Source: Dyadobacter bucti (GTDB lineage Bacteria; Bacteroidota; Bacteroidia; Cytophagales; Spirosomataceae). From it: 64,000 bases of DNA. The position numbers and the translations under genes are program-made. The stretch spans positions 124,001-188,000 of the forward strand of contig NZ_SWFP01000008.1 of the NCBI RefSeq assembly GCF_005869225.1. The letters run 5' to 3'. A model generated the notes under the pieces. That model saw only the letters and a program-made list of their open reading frames with translations, was not told where the DNA came from and made no database searches. The stretch's first letter is position 1; each line of letters begins with the position of its first letter. Shown here piece after piece: positions 53,336 through 62,873 of this stretch.

Positions 53336-55708
53336 TCAGAACTTGAAATTATAGGTGACCGAAGGTATCATGCTACCGATAACAGAGTAGCGAACAGCCT
53401 CTGTTCTAAGTGGTGTACCTTCATTCGCCCTGGTGTATACGGAAAACGCATTTCTACGATTGTACACGTTATAGATCGAAAATACCCATTCACCTTCACC
53501 AATTGAGAAAAGCTTTTTCTTCGCTTTCAAAGTAGCAGCCAGATCCAACCGGTGGTAAGCCGGGATGCGGTTATTGTTTCTCGCGCCATCATAATTATTC
53601 CCGATCGGAAATCCTCCGACGTCATAACGGTTGGTAGGGAAAGTAGCAGGAGTACCTGTTGCAAACGTGAAATTCGCCGAGAGCGATAATCTTCTCCGAA
53701 GTTCATAAATGGCGACCGAAGTGAAGTTATGAGGCTTATCAAATCTTGCCGGAAACCAGTTATCATTGTTGATCGTCTCCACCTTGCGTTCCGTTCTGGA
53801 CAAAGTATAGCTCACCCAGCCCGTTAGTTTCCCCTTGTTTTTTTTCAGATAAAACTCAGCACCATATGCCCGCCCTTTCCCAAAAAGCAAATCCCCTGTG
53901 ACAAACTGGTTCAAGAGCAACTCTGAGCCGGGCACATAGTCGATCTGGTTATAAAGTTTTTTGTAATACACCTCAACCGATGCTTCATAAGTGTTATCCT
54001 TGAAATTCTGAAACCATCCTAACGCCACCTGATCCGCTTTTTCGGGCGCAATCAACGGCGAACTCAACGTCCACACATCGAGTGGCGAACTGGCAGCAGT
54101 ATTGGACAGAAGATGCAGGTACTGCGCGGTACGGTTATAGCTTGCTTTAATAGAAGTGGTTGAATTCAAGCCGATATTAAGAGACGCCCTGGGCTCCCAA
54201 TTGCCGTAACTTTTGATCACATCCCCTTTTTCGTATTCCGTCCCGGGAAACACCGGCAACTTGCGCTGACCTTTGTCTACTTCGATGTAATCATATTCGG
54301 TACCCGGTCCGAGGCTTCTGAAATAAGAATAGCGAACGCCGTACTGCAACGAAATCCGGTCTGAAAGTTTTTGCTCATTACCAATGTAAAGCGCCCATTC
54401 GTCAGCATACTTCGGTTCCAGGCTTATGTCCGTATTCTCACCTTCCGACACCGCAATCGCCTTTCCGGGACGTGTATCATAATAAATATATTGCCCACCG
54501 AAGGTCAGCTGATTGTTGGGTGTGAGGTAATAGGTAAAATCGGGTTTGATGCTGGTACTGATAATCTTGGATTTCCAGTCAAACTTATCCTTGGCATTCG
54601 GATCATTCTGATTTTGGCCGAGATTGTAGTCATAATTACTGTAATAACCAGTCAGGTTCATGAACAGCTTGTTGGAAAAAATATGGTTCCAACGGCCCGT
54701 AGCAGTGGCATTTCCCCAACCAAAACCGAAATCCCCACCTCCGAAAACATCTTTTCCGAAATAACCCGATGCATAAAAGGTATCCTTATCGCCCAACCGG
54801 TAATTTACTTTCGCGGTAAGGTCGTAAAAGAAAAACTTCGAGTCCTTCAGGTCTGAGTTCAGGAAAGGCTTGGCGAGTACATCGATATAAGATCTCCTCC
54901 CGGCAACAATAAATGAACCGTTTCCTTTGGCAAAAGGCTGCTCATAAGTAAGACGGGAAAAAATGGACCCGATACCTCCGTTGATTTCACGTTTTTTGGA
55001 ATTACCTTCTTTCATCCGCACATCCAGGATAGAAGAAATCCGGCCGCCATACTGCGAAGGGATCCCCCCCTTTATCAGCTTCACATCCTTCACCGCATCC
55101 GGATTGAAAACAGAAAAGAACCCAAACAAGTGAGAGGAATTGTAAACCGGTGCTTCATCGAGCAACACCAGGTTTTGGGAAATATCACCTCCGCGGACAT
55201 TAAATCCGGAAGCGCCTTCCCCAACTGTTGTAACACCCGGCAAAAGCTGAATACTGCGTATCAAATCCACTTCGCCAAGAAGTGCAGGCATTTTCCGGAT
55301 GGTTTTCATTTCCACCTTGTTCACCGACATTTCAATACCTCTCACGTTTTCATCCGCCTTCTGGGTCGAAATCGTCACTTCCGCCAGTTCGTTGCTTTGG
55401 TCGGACATTTCGATGCTCACCGTCCTGTCAGCATCGAGCGCCACAGGCTTTTCTACCTTTTGATAACCGATATAACTAAACACGAGTGTGTAGGAACCGG
55501 CTGGCAGCGTAATGGAATAAAAACCATACGTATTGGTAACCACACCTGTTTCCGCCTCCCTAACGTACACAGATACGCCGATCAACCCCTCGCCGTTTGC
55601 CTGATCTTTGATGAATCCGCTGACTGTATGCCGGTCCTGGGCTACTACTGGAAACGTCAGGCTAAGCAAAAGCAGGACAAAGCAATTGTTGAGTATTTTA
55701 TTTTTCAT
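53336..55708 (-). CDS. TonB-dependent receptor with carboxypeptidase-like domain
   Basis: The protein has 790 residues with signal peptide (about 1-23), a CarboxypepD_reg-like domain (about 25-110), the plug (about 125-220, VGEGASGFNVRGGDISQNLVLLD), and a beta barrel ending with SVTYNFKF. It imports an unknown large substrate through the outer membrane, powered by TonB/ExbBD. No SusD gene follows; a DUF4249 lipoprotein gene does. No ECF sigma/anti-sigma pair is adjacent, so control is not of the usual nutrient-sensing type. Confidence 0.93.
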   Translation of the reverse strand: MKNKILNNCFVLLLLSLTFPVVAQDRHTVSGFIKDQANGEGLIGVSVYVREAETGVVTNTYGFYSITLPAGSYTLVFSYIGYQKVEKPVALDADRTVSIEMSDQSNELAEVTISTQKADENVRGIEMSVNKVEMKTIRKMPALLGEVDLIRSIQLLPGVTTVGEGASGFNVRGGDISQNLVLLDEAPVYNSSHLFGFFSVFNPDAVKDVKLIKGGIPSQYGGRISSILDVRMKEGNSKKREINGGIGSIFSRLTYEQPFAKGNGSFIVAGRRSYIDVLAKPFLNSDLKDSKFFFYDLTAKVNYRLGDKDTFYASGYFGKDVFGGGDFGFGWGNATATGRWNHIFSNKLFMNLTGYYSNYDYNLGQNQNDPNAKDKFDWKSKIISTSIKPDFTYYLTPNNQLTFGGQYIYYDTRPGKAIAVSEGENTDISLEPKYADEWALYIGNEQKLSDRISLQYGVRYSYFRSLGPGTEYDYIEVDKGQRKLPVFPGTEYEKGDVIKSYGNWEPRASLNIGLNSTTSIKASYNRTAQYLHLLSNTAASSPLDVWTLSSPLIAPEKADQVALGWFQNFKDNTYEASVEVYYKKLYNQIDYVPGSELLLNQFVTGDLLFGKGRAYGAEFYLKKNKGKLTGWVSYTLSRTERKVETINNDNWFPARFDKPHNFTSVAIYELRRRLSLSANFTFATGTPATFPTNRYDVGGFPIGNNYDGARNNNRIPAYHRLDLAATLKAKKKLFSIGEGEWVFSIYNVYNRRNAFSVYTRANEGTPLRTEAVRYSVIGSMIPSVTYNFKF

Positions 55709-55970
55709 GTGCTAATAGATGGTAAGTTCTGTTGTGTTTAAACCTAAATTTCAAAAATTATCAGAAATTGAATTTTTCCCTTTTCTGAATGACAACTCAG
55801 CCGGGGTTTACCCTTTTGGTTTCTGATAAAAATATTCCGAGCCAATTTTACCGACGAACAAAGCACGTGTTTATGAGGATAATATCTTAGAAAAAAATGA
55901 TGAACTGCCGAAAAAACGGAATAAGTGGGCAAAATGAAAAAATCAGGCACTTAAAAAGAATATAACTTTT

Positions 55971-56465
55971 TTAAGATATTTTTGACACCAAACCTTTGTC
56001 GGTGCATTTCGCAAGTAATGCTGCGGACGTTTCACCAAGCAATGGATGTACAAAATCAGGGGCGATTTCGGCCAGCGGTATTAATGTAAAAAGACGGTCC
56101 TGCAGACGTGGGTGAGGGAGGGTAAGCACGGCGGTATCGAGGATCAGGTCCTGATAATATAACAAGTCGATATCAATGACCCTGGCGCCCCAGCGTTCGT
56201 ACCGGACACGTCCGAGCTCATGCTCGATGTCCAGGATGTTTCTTAGAACTTTTTCGGGGGCCAGTGAAGTTTCTGCCCGGATCACCTGGTTCAGAAAAGC
56301 AGGTTGATCCGTGATTCCCCAGGGTGCAGTTTCGTAAATAGATGATTCAATACTGATGTGCCCCACGTTTTTACTGATCAGATTACGTGCAGACTCCATG
56401 ATCAGTAACCTGTCACCGAGGTTGGATCCGAGAAGAAGATAAATGCTGTTCAGACCTGCTATCAT
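55971..56465 (-). CDS. folK: 2-amino-4-hydroxy-6-hydroxymethyldihydropteridine diphosphokinase
   Basis: This 164-residue HPPK has YLLLGSNLGDRLL at the N-terminus and RYERWGARVIDIDLLYY as the active-site segment, plus the HPRLQDR motif. It transfers pyrophosphate from ATP to the pterin in folate synthesis. It is a single gene preceded by the rpmB terminator. Confidence 0.94.
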   Translation of the reverse strand: MIAGLNSIYLLLGSNLGDRLLIMESARNLISKNVGHISIESSIYETAPWGITDQPAFLNQVIRAETSLAPEKVLRNILDIEHELGRVRYERWGARVIDIDLLYYQDLILDTAVLTLPHPRLQDRLFTLIPLAEIAPDFVHPLLGETSAALLAKCTDKGLVSKIS

Positions 56466-56496
56466 GGAGTATTGTAAAACAATCAGGTTGAAACAC

Positions 56497-56535
56497 GAAA
56501 AAAAGGACTTCCCGGTTAAGAGAGAAGTCCTTTTT
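56497..56535 (-). terminator. Terminator of rpmB
   Basis: aaaaggacttc (56501-56511) and gaagtcctttt (56524-56534) form an 11-bp stem. On the minus strand it follows rpmB and ends in a T run; it also sits just upstream of folK. Confidence 0.85.
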
Positions 56536-56554
56536 ATAAAATCATTCTAATGTC

Positions 56555-56794
56555 TCAGAACGTAAGCGTTCCTTTGTCGTATGCTTTTTGTATAGTAGCT
56601 TCGATACCATTTTTATTGATGGTGCGAAGAGCAGAAGTAGCTACTTTCAACGTAACCCACTCTCCGGTTGAAGGAAGGAAGAAACGTTTCTTTTGCAAAT
56701 TCGGGAAGAATTTACGTTTTGTTTTATTGTTAGCGTGAGAAACGTTATTTCCAACGCGAGTTCTTTTACCTGTAATTTGACAAACCTTAGCCAT
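56555..56794 (-). CDS. rpmB: 50S ribosomal protein L28
   Basis: The protein has 79 residues, starting [17 protein letters not shown] and containing [15 protein letters not shown] and a [14 protein letters not shown] segment, clearly L28. Only one cysteine is present, so it is the zinc-free type. In most Bacteroidota rpmB precedes rpmG; here the two are 23 kb apart. Confidence 0.97.
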   Translation of the reverse strand: MAKVCQITGKRTRVGNNVSHANNKTKRKFFPNLQKKRFFLPSTGEWVTLKVATSALRTINKNGIEATIQKAYDKGTLTF

Positions 56795-56822
56795 AACCTT
56801 GCAATTTTTCCAAATGAGGGTG

Positions 56823-56853
56823 CAAAGATGTGCAATTATTTTTCTTTGAGCAA
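56823..56853 (-). promoter_or_regulatory. Bacteroidota-type promoter of rpmB
   Basis: On the minus strand TTG (56851-56853) is followed after 20 bases by CATCTTTG (56823-56830), one base off the TAnnTTTG -7 element. The spacing is the same as in the rpmG promoter. Confidence 0.5.
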
Positions 56854-56888
56854 GTGTAGGTAAAAATAATTTTTCAAAAAACCCCTGC

Positions 56889-57575
56889 TTACCATCTCAT
56901 TCTGAACCCGACTCCATGAATATTATCAATCCGGATGTCGGGATCGCCGGACAGATATTTACGTAATCTTGAAATAAAAACATCCAGGCTACGTCCCATG
57001 AAATAATCATCATCTCCCCAGATCGCCTTCAGAAGTTCATCTCTCCTGATCACCTGATCTGTCCTTTCAGCCAGATATTTGAGCACTTCCGCCTCTCTGA
57101 AAGTGAGATTCTGACGGGTCTCATCAATTGTAAGGGTAAGTTTTTGAAAGTCAAATGCATACTTTCCTACCTGGCTGGAATTTACCTTAACCGGCACCGG
57201 CTGATCCGACTTGCTCCTGCGCAAAAAAACATCGATCCGTAATTTCAGTTCTTCGATGCTGAAAGGTTTGGTAACATAATCGTCGGCTCCGAGTTTAAGC
57301 CCTTTGATCTTATCCTCCTGAAGAGCCCTGGCCGTGAGAAAAAGGATCGGCACCTGGCTATCCGCGCTTCTGATCTTTTCGGCCAGGGTAAACCCGTCCA
57401 TTTTCGGGAGCATGATATCCAGTACGCAAATATCGAAATGGTCTTTTCCGAAAAAGTCGAGTGCCTGTTTCCCGTCCACGGCATGCACTACCTCATAATC
57501 ATACTCCTCCAGATTATCCTTGGTTGCAAAAGCCAGGTTCGGGTCGTCTTCGACGTATAAAATTTTCTTTTTCAT
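56889..57575 (-). CDS. OmpR-family response regulator
   Basis: The protein has 228 residues. The receiver domain has acidic residues near ILYVEDD and the phosphoacceptor Asp53 ([11 protein letters not shown]), with Lys in YVTKPF. The C-terminal winged helix (about 130-228) ends with a DNA-binding helix and GVGFRMRW. It overlaps the histidine kinase gene by four bases (ATGA), showing translational coupling. Confidence 0.95.
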   Translation of the reverse strand: MKKKILYVEDDPNLAFATKDNLEEYDYEVVHAVDGKQALDFFGKDHFDICVLDIMLPKMDGFTLAEKIRSADSQVPILFLTARALQEDKIKGLKLGADDYVTKPFSIEELKLRIDVFLRRSKSDQPVPVKVNSSQVGKYAFDFQKLTLTIDETRQNLTFREAEVLKYLAERTDQVIRRDELLKAIWGDDDYFMGRSLDVFISRLRKYLSGDPDIRIDNIHGVGFRMRW

Positions 57576-58819
57576 GCCTGCGGAATCGTAATTTTAAATG
57601 TGCTGCCTTCGCCCAGTGTACTTTCAAGATCCAGCCGCCAGCGGTGCGCCCTGACGATCTGTTTCACATAACTAAGCCCGATCCCGAATCCTTTTACATT
57701 GTGCACATCACCATAAGGGATCCTGAAAAACTGGTTAAAGATTTTTTTCTGATACTCCGGCGCAATGCCGATGCCCTGGTCACGGACAGCTATCACAAGA
57801 TTTTTGCCCTGATTATAAGTTTCCACAGCGACGTGCGGCACATCATTGGAATATTTCAGCGCATTGTCTATCAAGTTATTGATCACACATCTGAAATGAA
57901 AAGTATCAGCATCTATAAATGTATTTGACGCATTGCAATTGAACTTCACTTTGTCCTCAAAAGGCAGCAAAATGGACCGGATCATTTCTTCCGCGTTGAA
58001 GTTTTCCTTCTGCAAAGTCAGTACATCCCGCTCGGCCTTAGCCATCGATAAAACCATTTCAACCTGTCCCTGCAGGCGCAGAATTTCATCCTGCACGATC
58101 TGCACATATCTTTTGTGCCTGACCGGCTGCGTCACGATGTTTTCTGAGTTCAGTACATCCGCGGCGATCCGGATTGTTGAAATAGGCGTTTGCAATTCGT
58201 GGGTCATGTTATTGACAAAATCCCGCTGCACTTCCGATAATTGCTTTTGTCTCAAAATTATAAAAAGCGCATACGCAAAAAATGATACCGCCACGAGCAC
58301 AAGAATCGACGACCATATTGCGCTGTTCATGCTCCCTGCGAAATAGGTTTCCTGTTCCGGAAAACGCACACCGAAGTAGTAGGGATACTTATCGGTTTTA
58401 ATCCAGTTTGATGTCAGTGTCGCAGCCTTTTTATCATTGTCCTTTGTGCTGAGCGACATGCCATAACGCATACGGTTGGTTGTACAATCATAAATCCCCA
58501 CCTCAAAATCAGTGATCAGATTATGCGTATGAAAGCTGTCTTTAATGAAAAGTTCGAGAAGATCAGGCTGCGTGGTAGCATTGGTGTTGACCAGAAAATA
58601 TTCCGGGGAAAGCTGCTCCACAGGGTTTGTAGTCTGCATGACCCCACTCACTTTGGCCAGCTTTCCGGCCACATCCTGCAAGGCGACGTGAGCATTCTGA
58701 TTAAACTGCCGGTGCCGCAGATCGAGGGCCTGTTTTACCCAAAATATCTGTGTGATAACCACCCCGCAGATCAGCAGCGCAGAAAATACAACAAGCAATT
58801 GAATGGTACGACGGGACAT
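57572..58819 (-). CDS. Sensor histidine kinase, partner of the OmpR regulator
   Basis: This 415-residue membrane kinase has TM1 (about 8-28), a periplasmic sensor of about 140 residues, TM2 (about 168-189), no clear HAMP, the H-box NNMTHELQTPISTI with His207, and HATPase motifs NLIDNALKYS, AVRDQGIGIA and GFGIGLSYV. The signal is unknown. The pair is typical of two-component systems in Cytophagales. Confidence 0.95.
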   Translation of the reverse strand: MSRRTIQLLVVFSALLICGVVITQIFWVKQALDLRHRQFNQNAHVALQDVAGKLAKVSGVMQTTNPVEQLSPEYFLVNTNATTQPDLLELFIKDSFHTHNLITDFEVGIYDCTTNRMRYGMSLSTKDNDKKAATLTSNWIKTDKYPYYFGVRFPEQETYFAGSMNSAIWSSILVLVAVSFFAYALFIILRQKQLSEVQRDFVNNMTHELQTPISTIRIAADVLNSENIVTQPVRHKRYVQIVQDEILRLQGQVEMVLSMAKAERDVLTLQKENFNAEEMIRSILLPFEDKVKFNCNASNTFIDADTFHFRCVINNLIDNALKYSNDVPHVAVETYNQGKNLVIAVRDQGIGIAPEYQKKIFNQFFRIPYGDVHNVKGFGIGLSYVKQIVRAHRWRLDLESTLGEGSTFKITIPQA

Positions 58820-58941
58820 TTACTGTTACTGGTGTCAAAAATGAAACGCTAAGATATCATGGAATCGCAGGGCATGTCATGGAGATGCTATGTTTAACAT
58901 TTCATTAACTTCTTATATTCCCTGCCCACCGTCGCTGATTT

Positions 58942-59793
58942 CTATAAATAGTATTGTACCAGCCCTTCCAAAGGTGATTTCAAAATCCGACCCGGTTTCA
59001 AGTCGGACTTCTGCAAGGCAGCTTTAAGGATATCCTGATAATAGTAAGCGACGGAACCCGTAAAATGTACCGGATACTTTTCGGGATCTTTATGTTTACA
59101 AATGTATTTTTTGATAAAAATCTGAAATGCTTCACGCACCAGATCATTGATGAAAGGAAGTTCAATATTGTCTGAGATGAATGTTGAAAATGAGGCAAAA
59201 TAACGGTTAGGATACGGTTTTTTGTAAGCATGCTCCAATACCGACAGCCGGTTGATCTCAGGATATTCCGCAGCAAAGCTTTGATGAAGCGCCGCAGGCA
59301 ACTCATTTTGCAGGTAATGTACAACCAGTGTTTTACCAAGATAAGACCCGCTTCCCTCGTCTCCCAGCCAAAAACCCAGTGATCCAATGGAATGGACAAT
59401 ATTTTTACCGTCGTAAAAAGCGTTATTGGCTCCCGTACCCAAAATACAGGCCAGTCCGGGTTCATGCCCGCATAGTCCGCGTGCAGCTCCCAACATATCC
59501 GAGGCAGTCTCAACGATCCGCGCAGATGTAATACAATGCTTCAATGCATCGTAAACCGGCCGCCCCGATTTTTCGTCCGCACAGCCGGCACCATAGAAAA
59601 ATATACTGTCGATATCATCACCCAGATGCGGCAAAACTTCATTTTCCAGTACGGGGATGATTTCACCGGCCGTCTGATAAAAAGGATTAATTCCAGCAGA
59701 TTGAAAGCGGATCATATCCGAGCCGGGATTGATGGCTACCCAGTCAGTTTTGGTAGATCCGCTGTCGGCTATTAGAAATGGGGTTGAATGCAT
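58942..59793 (-). CDS. BadF/BadG/BcrA-type ATPase, GlcNAc kinase-like
   Basis: The ATG at 59791-59793 gives 283 residues; a longer frame to 59835 has no supporting sequence. The protein is an acetate-kinase/hexokinase-fold ATPase with N-terminal DSGSTKTDWVAI phosphate-binding loop, FYGAGC and GLACILGTGANNAFYDG. It is close to bacterial N-acetylglucosamine kinases, which use GlcNAc from wall recycling, but 2-hydroxyglutaryl-CoA dehydratase activators share the fold. The context with anmK and a wall amidase in the window favours the sugar kinase. Confidence 0.8.
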   Translation of the reverse strand: MHSTPFLIADSGSTKTDWVAINPGSDMIRFQSAGINPFYQTAGEIIPVLENEVLPHLGDDIDSIFFYGAGCADEKSGRPVYDALKHCITSARIVETASDMLGAARGLCGHEPGLACILGTGANNAFYDGKNIVHSIGSLGFWLGDEGSGSYLGKTLVVHYLQNELPAALHQSFAAEYPEINRLSVLEHAYKKPYPNRYFASFSTFISDNIELPFINDLVREAFQIFIKKYICKHKDPEKYPVHFTGSVAYYYQDILKAALQKSDLKPGRILKSPLEGLVQYYL

Positions 59794-59880
59794 TGTTTTT
59801 AACAGGCTGTCGGCTGCCAGCTTTTTTTGCCTCATTTTTGATGATTTTGAGCTTATTTCTTTGCGTATCTTACGTTCCGG

Positions 59881-60111
59881 CTAATTCAGTAGCTTTCCGA
59901 TTTTGTCAAAACGTTCGAAAACTTTTTCGGTATGGGGGGCATCGCCAAGCTCTTTTGTCAAATCCTGCCCGGCCCAGTGTTCATAATGATGTCCGTTACG
60001 CCAGAGCCTCGATTTGCTCACATCATAAATAACCCCTTTGAACGCACACCAGATTTCTTCGCGGTCCTGCCCGTTCCGAAGCGCCAGTTGCGCCCTTGTA
60101 TATTCTTTCAT
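59881..60111 (-). CDS. Small cytochrome b5-like heme protein
   Basis: The ATG at 60109-60111 gives 76 residues. The cytochrome b5 domain shows CAFKGVIYDVSKSRLW and the heme-binding segment NGHHYEHWAGQDLT, with the second histidine probably in APHTEKVF. The standard HPGG motif is absent, as in the bacterial small b5 subfamily. It is probably a soluble cytoplasmic heme protein; the partner is unknown. It ends 87 bases before the GlcNAc-kinase-like start. Confidence 0.82.
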   Translation of the reverse strand: MKEYTRAQLALRNGQDREEIWCAFKGVIYDVSKSRLWRNGHHYEHWAGQDLTKELGDAPHTEKVFERFDKIGKLLN

Positions 60112-60247
60112 TAAATCCTTTTTTGGCTGCAATTTAATGATAACCACCTTTGCGCATGAAATAAAAATGATCTTGCCGGAATATTTTGATAATAAGACTA
60201 AAATGTAAGAACTTGGCGTTTTGTTAAGACAATCATGAAAAAATAAT

Positions 60248-60700
60248 ATGAAAAAAAGTTACTCTCTTCTTTGGTGTACATTGTTGGCTCTCACACTATT
60301 TGCCGCCGGTTGTAAGGAAAAGGTAAAACCAATATCAGAACGTATTGCCAAAGCATGGACCGCAGAAACAGTGAAACATGGGAGTACAGTTGTCTATTCA
60401 AAAGCAGGTTCCAGCACTGTACCTGGTTATTCGGGCTTCCGGCTTACATTAAATAATTCGTCCGGCACAAAAACTGTAACCTATACCGAGTGGAACGGAG
60501 ATACATTTACCGGCACCTGGGACGTGGAAGGCGAAACCAAACTGGTCTTGAAAGGCCTTACTCCTCAGCCTACCGGCAGCGGCGGAACAATTGAATTTAC
60601 TATTTCATCCCTTGACGATGCCAAGGTGGTTCTTACCAGGCTTACAGCCAGCCCAAAAACAGGCGGGACCATTAATGAATATACTTTGAGCAATCCATAG
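60248..60700 (+). CDS. Lipoprotein of unknown function, lipocalin-like
   Basis: This 150-residue protein has a lipoprotein signal ending FAAGC (Cys22), then a beta-rich body (SGTKTVTYTEWNG, GTWDVEGETKLVLKGL) resembling small lipocalin-like domains common in Bacteroidota. The C-terminus has a Thr/Gly-rich strand. The exact family is not recognised. The terminator at 60752-60794 follows. Confidence 0.78.
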   Translation: MKKSYSLLWCTLLALTLFAAGCKEKVKPISERIAKAWTAETVKHGSTVVYSKAGSSTVPGYSGFRLTLNNSSGTKTVTYTEWNGDTFTGTWDVEGETKLVLKGLTPQPTGSGGTIEFTISSLDDAKVVLTRLTASPKTGGTINEYTLSNP

Positions 60701-60751
60701 TTTTGAGATCCACAGGCTTCTGACCTGCGTAATCAAACAATGATATTTTAC

Positions 60752-60794
60752 AAAAGCGAAGCTATTTTCTCCGGAAAGCGGCTTCGCTTTTTTT
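60752..60794 (+). terminator. Terminator after the lipocalin-like lipoprotein gene
   Basis: aaaagcgaagc (60752-60762) and gcttcgctttt (60781-60791) form an 11-bp stem ending in a T run, directly before thiL. Confidence 0.85.
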
Positions 60795-60809
60795 ATTTAA
60801 TTTTACGGA

Positions 60810-61829
60810 ATGGAAACTAGAACCGAAATAAGCAGCCTGGGAGAATTCGGGCTTATCAAGAGAATTAATGAAGGTGTAAAAAATATGCTGCCGGATACGA
60901 TTAAAGGAATAGGTGACGACGCGGCAGTTTTTGATATAGGGGAAGAATATGGTTTGTTAACATCCGATATGCTGCTTGAAGGCGTGCATTTCGACCTTAC
61001 TTTTTTCCCTTTAAAACATCTTGGCTATAAAGCGATCGCTATCAATGTGTCGGACATTGCTGCAATGAACGGTGTTCCAAGGCAAGTGATTGTGAATCTC
61101 GCTCTGAGCAACCGATTTTCGGTAGAGGCAATAGATGAATTGTATTCTGGAATAAAAGCTGCCTGCTCAGATTTTAATGTCGACCTGGTTGGCGGCGATA
61201 CTTCTTCCTCCCGATCAGGACTATTGATTTCGGTCAGCGTTTTTGGCAAGATTAAAAAAGACAAAATTACTTATCGGAACACCGCCAAACCGAATGACCT
61301 GCTGTGTGTCACAGGCGATCTTGGTGGAGCTTACCTTGGTTTGCAATTATTGGAAAGGGAAAAACAGGTTTTTCTGGCCAATCCGGAAATGCAGCCGGAG
61401 CTGGAAGGAAAGGATTATGTAGTACAACGCCAGTTGCGCCCGGAAGCGCGTATGGACGTGATCTATGAACTGGAAGAAGCCGGCGTGATACCTACGTCCA
61501 TGATCGACGTCTCCGATGGCCTGGCCTCTGATCTGCTGCATATTTGCGCACAGTCGCAGGTAGGAGCGGTTGTGGTAGAAGAAAGACTGCCCATAGACGA
61601 ACAAACTTACCTGGCTGCATCCGAGCTCAACATCGGACCGGTGACGGCAGCTTTGAACGGAGGAGAAGATTATGAGCTGCTTTTTACCGTTTCTCAAACT
61701 TCTTATGAGCTCATTAAGAACAACCCGAAAATTAGCGTAATCGGTTATATAACCGACAATAAAGAGGAAATTGTACTCCATACCAAAGCAGATAGTCGCG
61801 TGCCTATCACAGCCCAGGGATGGACATAA
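60810..61829 (+). CDS. thiL: Thiamine-monophosphate kinase
   Basis: This 339-residue protein has GEFGLIKRINEG at the start, GIGDDAAVFD, LEGVHFDL, and NLVGGDTSSS-like LVGGDTSSSRSG, matching ThiL. It phosphorylates thiamine phosphate to thiamine diphosphate, the cofactor used by the E1 dehydrogenase elsewhere in the window. A hairpin terminator at 61853-61886 follows. Other thi genes are not nearby. Confidence 0.96.
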   Translation: METRTEISSLGEFGLIKRINEGVKNMLPDTIKGIGDDAAVFDIGEEYGLLTSDMLLEGVHFDLTFFPLKHLGYKAIAINVSDIAAMNGVPRQVIVNLALSNRFSVEAIDELYSGIKAACSDFNVDLVGGDTSSSRSGLLISVSVFGKIKKDKITYRNTAKPNDLLCVTGDLGGAYLGLQLLEREKQVFLANPEMQPELEGKDYVVQRQLRPEARMDVIYELEEAGVIPTSMIDVSDGLASDLLHICAQSQVGAVVVEERLPIDEQTYLAASELNIGPVTAALNGGEDYELLFTVSQTSYELIKNNPKISVIGYITDNKEEIVLHTKADSRVPITAQGWT

Positions 61830-61852
61830 AACAAATCGAGTCTGTAATGCCA

Positions 61853-61886
61853 AGCAGCATAGCCAAACCGGTTATGCTGCTTTTTT
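61853..61886 (+). terminator. Terminator of thiL
   Basis: agcagcatagcc and ggttatgctgct form a 12-bp stem with one G-U pair, followed by TTTTTT. Confidence 0.85.
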
Positions 61887-62006
61887 ATTCCACTAGCTCA
61901 TAAAACAAACTCTATGTAAGCAGCCAAAAACATGACGCAACCGGTAGGTGCCTTTCATCGTACTAACAACAAAACCAATTCATCTCTAACAATAAAATAA
62001 AATACG

Positions 62007-62849
62007 ATGAAATTATTTCCATTAACCCGCATGCTTTTGGCCGTGGGATTTCTGCTGGCAGTCAGCATTTCCTGCTCTGACGATGACGACACGCCTGATC
62101 CGGTAGAGACATTCGACATTCAGGAAAAAGACAGTAAAGCCGGGAAGGTTTTAACTGACAAAGACGGAAAAACGCTGTACTTTTTCACAAAAGATGTTGC
62201 CGGAATGTCCGCCTGCTCCGGTAACTGCCTTGCCAACTGGCCAGTATTTACCGTCGCGAACCCCAAGTTGGGCGCAGGATTAAATGCGGCGGATTTCGGA
62301 ACAATCACACGGGCAGAGGGCGGAACGCAGGTAACTTACAAAGGCTGGCCATTGTATTATTTCAAAAATGATGCAGCGGCCGGAGATGTGAACGGTGAAA
62401 ATGTGGGTGGTATATGGTTTGTTGCCCGCACGAGCTACTCTTTGATGCTGGGTAATGCGCAGCTGGTAGGCAATGATGGCAAATCGTATAAATCGGACTA
62501 TACCGAAGGAACGGGAGAAACTCAATTCTTGGTTGATGACCTCGGTCGCACGCTTTATGCTTTCGCAAACGATAAAAAGAATAAAAACAATTTTACCAAG
62601 CCAGATTTCAGCAATGATGCTGTTTGGCCGGTATACACCGCCGAGTTGAAAGATATACCATCTGCAATTGACAAAACACTTTTCGGTGTGATCGATGTTT
62701 TTGGTAAAAAACAACTTACCTACAAAGGCTGGCCATTATATTATTTTGGATTAGATGCGATGGTTCGTGGTGCTACCAAGGGGGTTAGCGTTCCGAGGCC
62801 GGGAGTCTGGCCAATTGTCAATAAGGATTCACCAAATGCGCCTGACTAA
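62007..62849 (+). CDS. Lipoprotein with COG4315 secreted repeats
   Basis: This 280-residue protein has a lipoprotein signal with Cys23 (VSISC) then two COG4315-type repeats (about 40-150 and 160-275), each with a K-x-LYFF or RTLYAF start and a LTYKGWPLYYF end. The first repeat keeps the conserved cysteines (MSACSGNCLANWP); the second has lost them (KPDFSNDAVWP). Related proteins bind or transfer electrons in some bacteria but the function is unknown. Confidence 0.85.
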   Translation: MKLFPLTRMLLAVGFLLAVSISCSDDDDTPDPVETFDIQEKDSKAGKVLTDKDGKTLYFFTKDVAGMSACSGNCLANWPVFTVANPKLGAGLNAADFGTITRAEGGTQVTYKGWPLYYFKNDAAAGDVNGENVGGIWFVARTSYSLMLGNAQLVGNDGKSYKSDYTEGTGETQFLVDDLGRTLYAFANDKKNKNNFTKPDFSNDAVWPVYTAELKDIPSAIDKTLFGVIDVFGKKQLTYKGWPLYYFGLDAMVRGATKGVSVPRPGVWPIVNKDSPNAPD

Positions 62850-62873
62850 ATTGCAATTTGTTACAAAGTAATG

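Noticed and set aside
55744-55950. 68-residue minus-strand frame upstream of the TonB receptor
   Set aside because: No ribosome signal, no recognisable domain and composition of non-coding AT-rich DNA.
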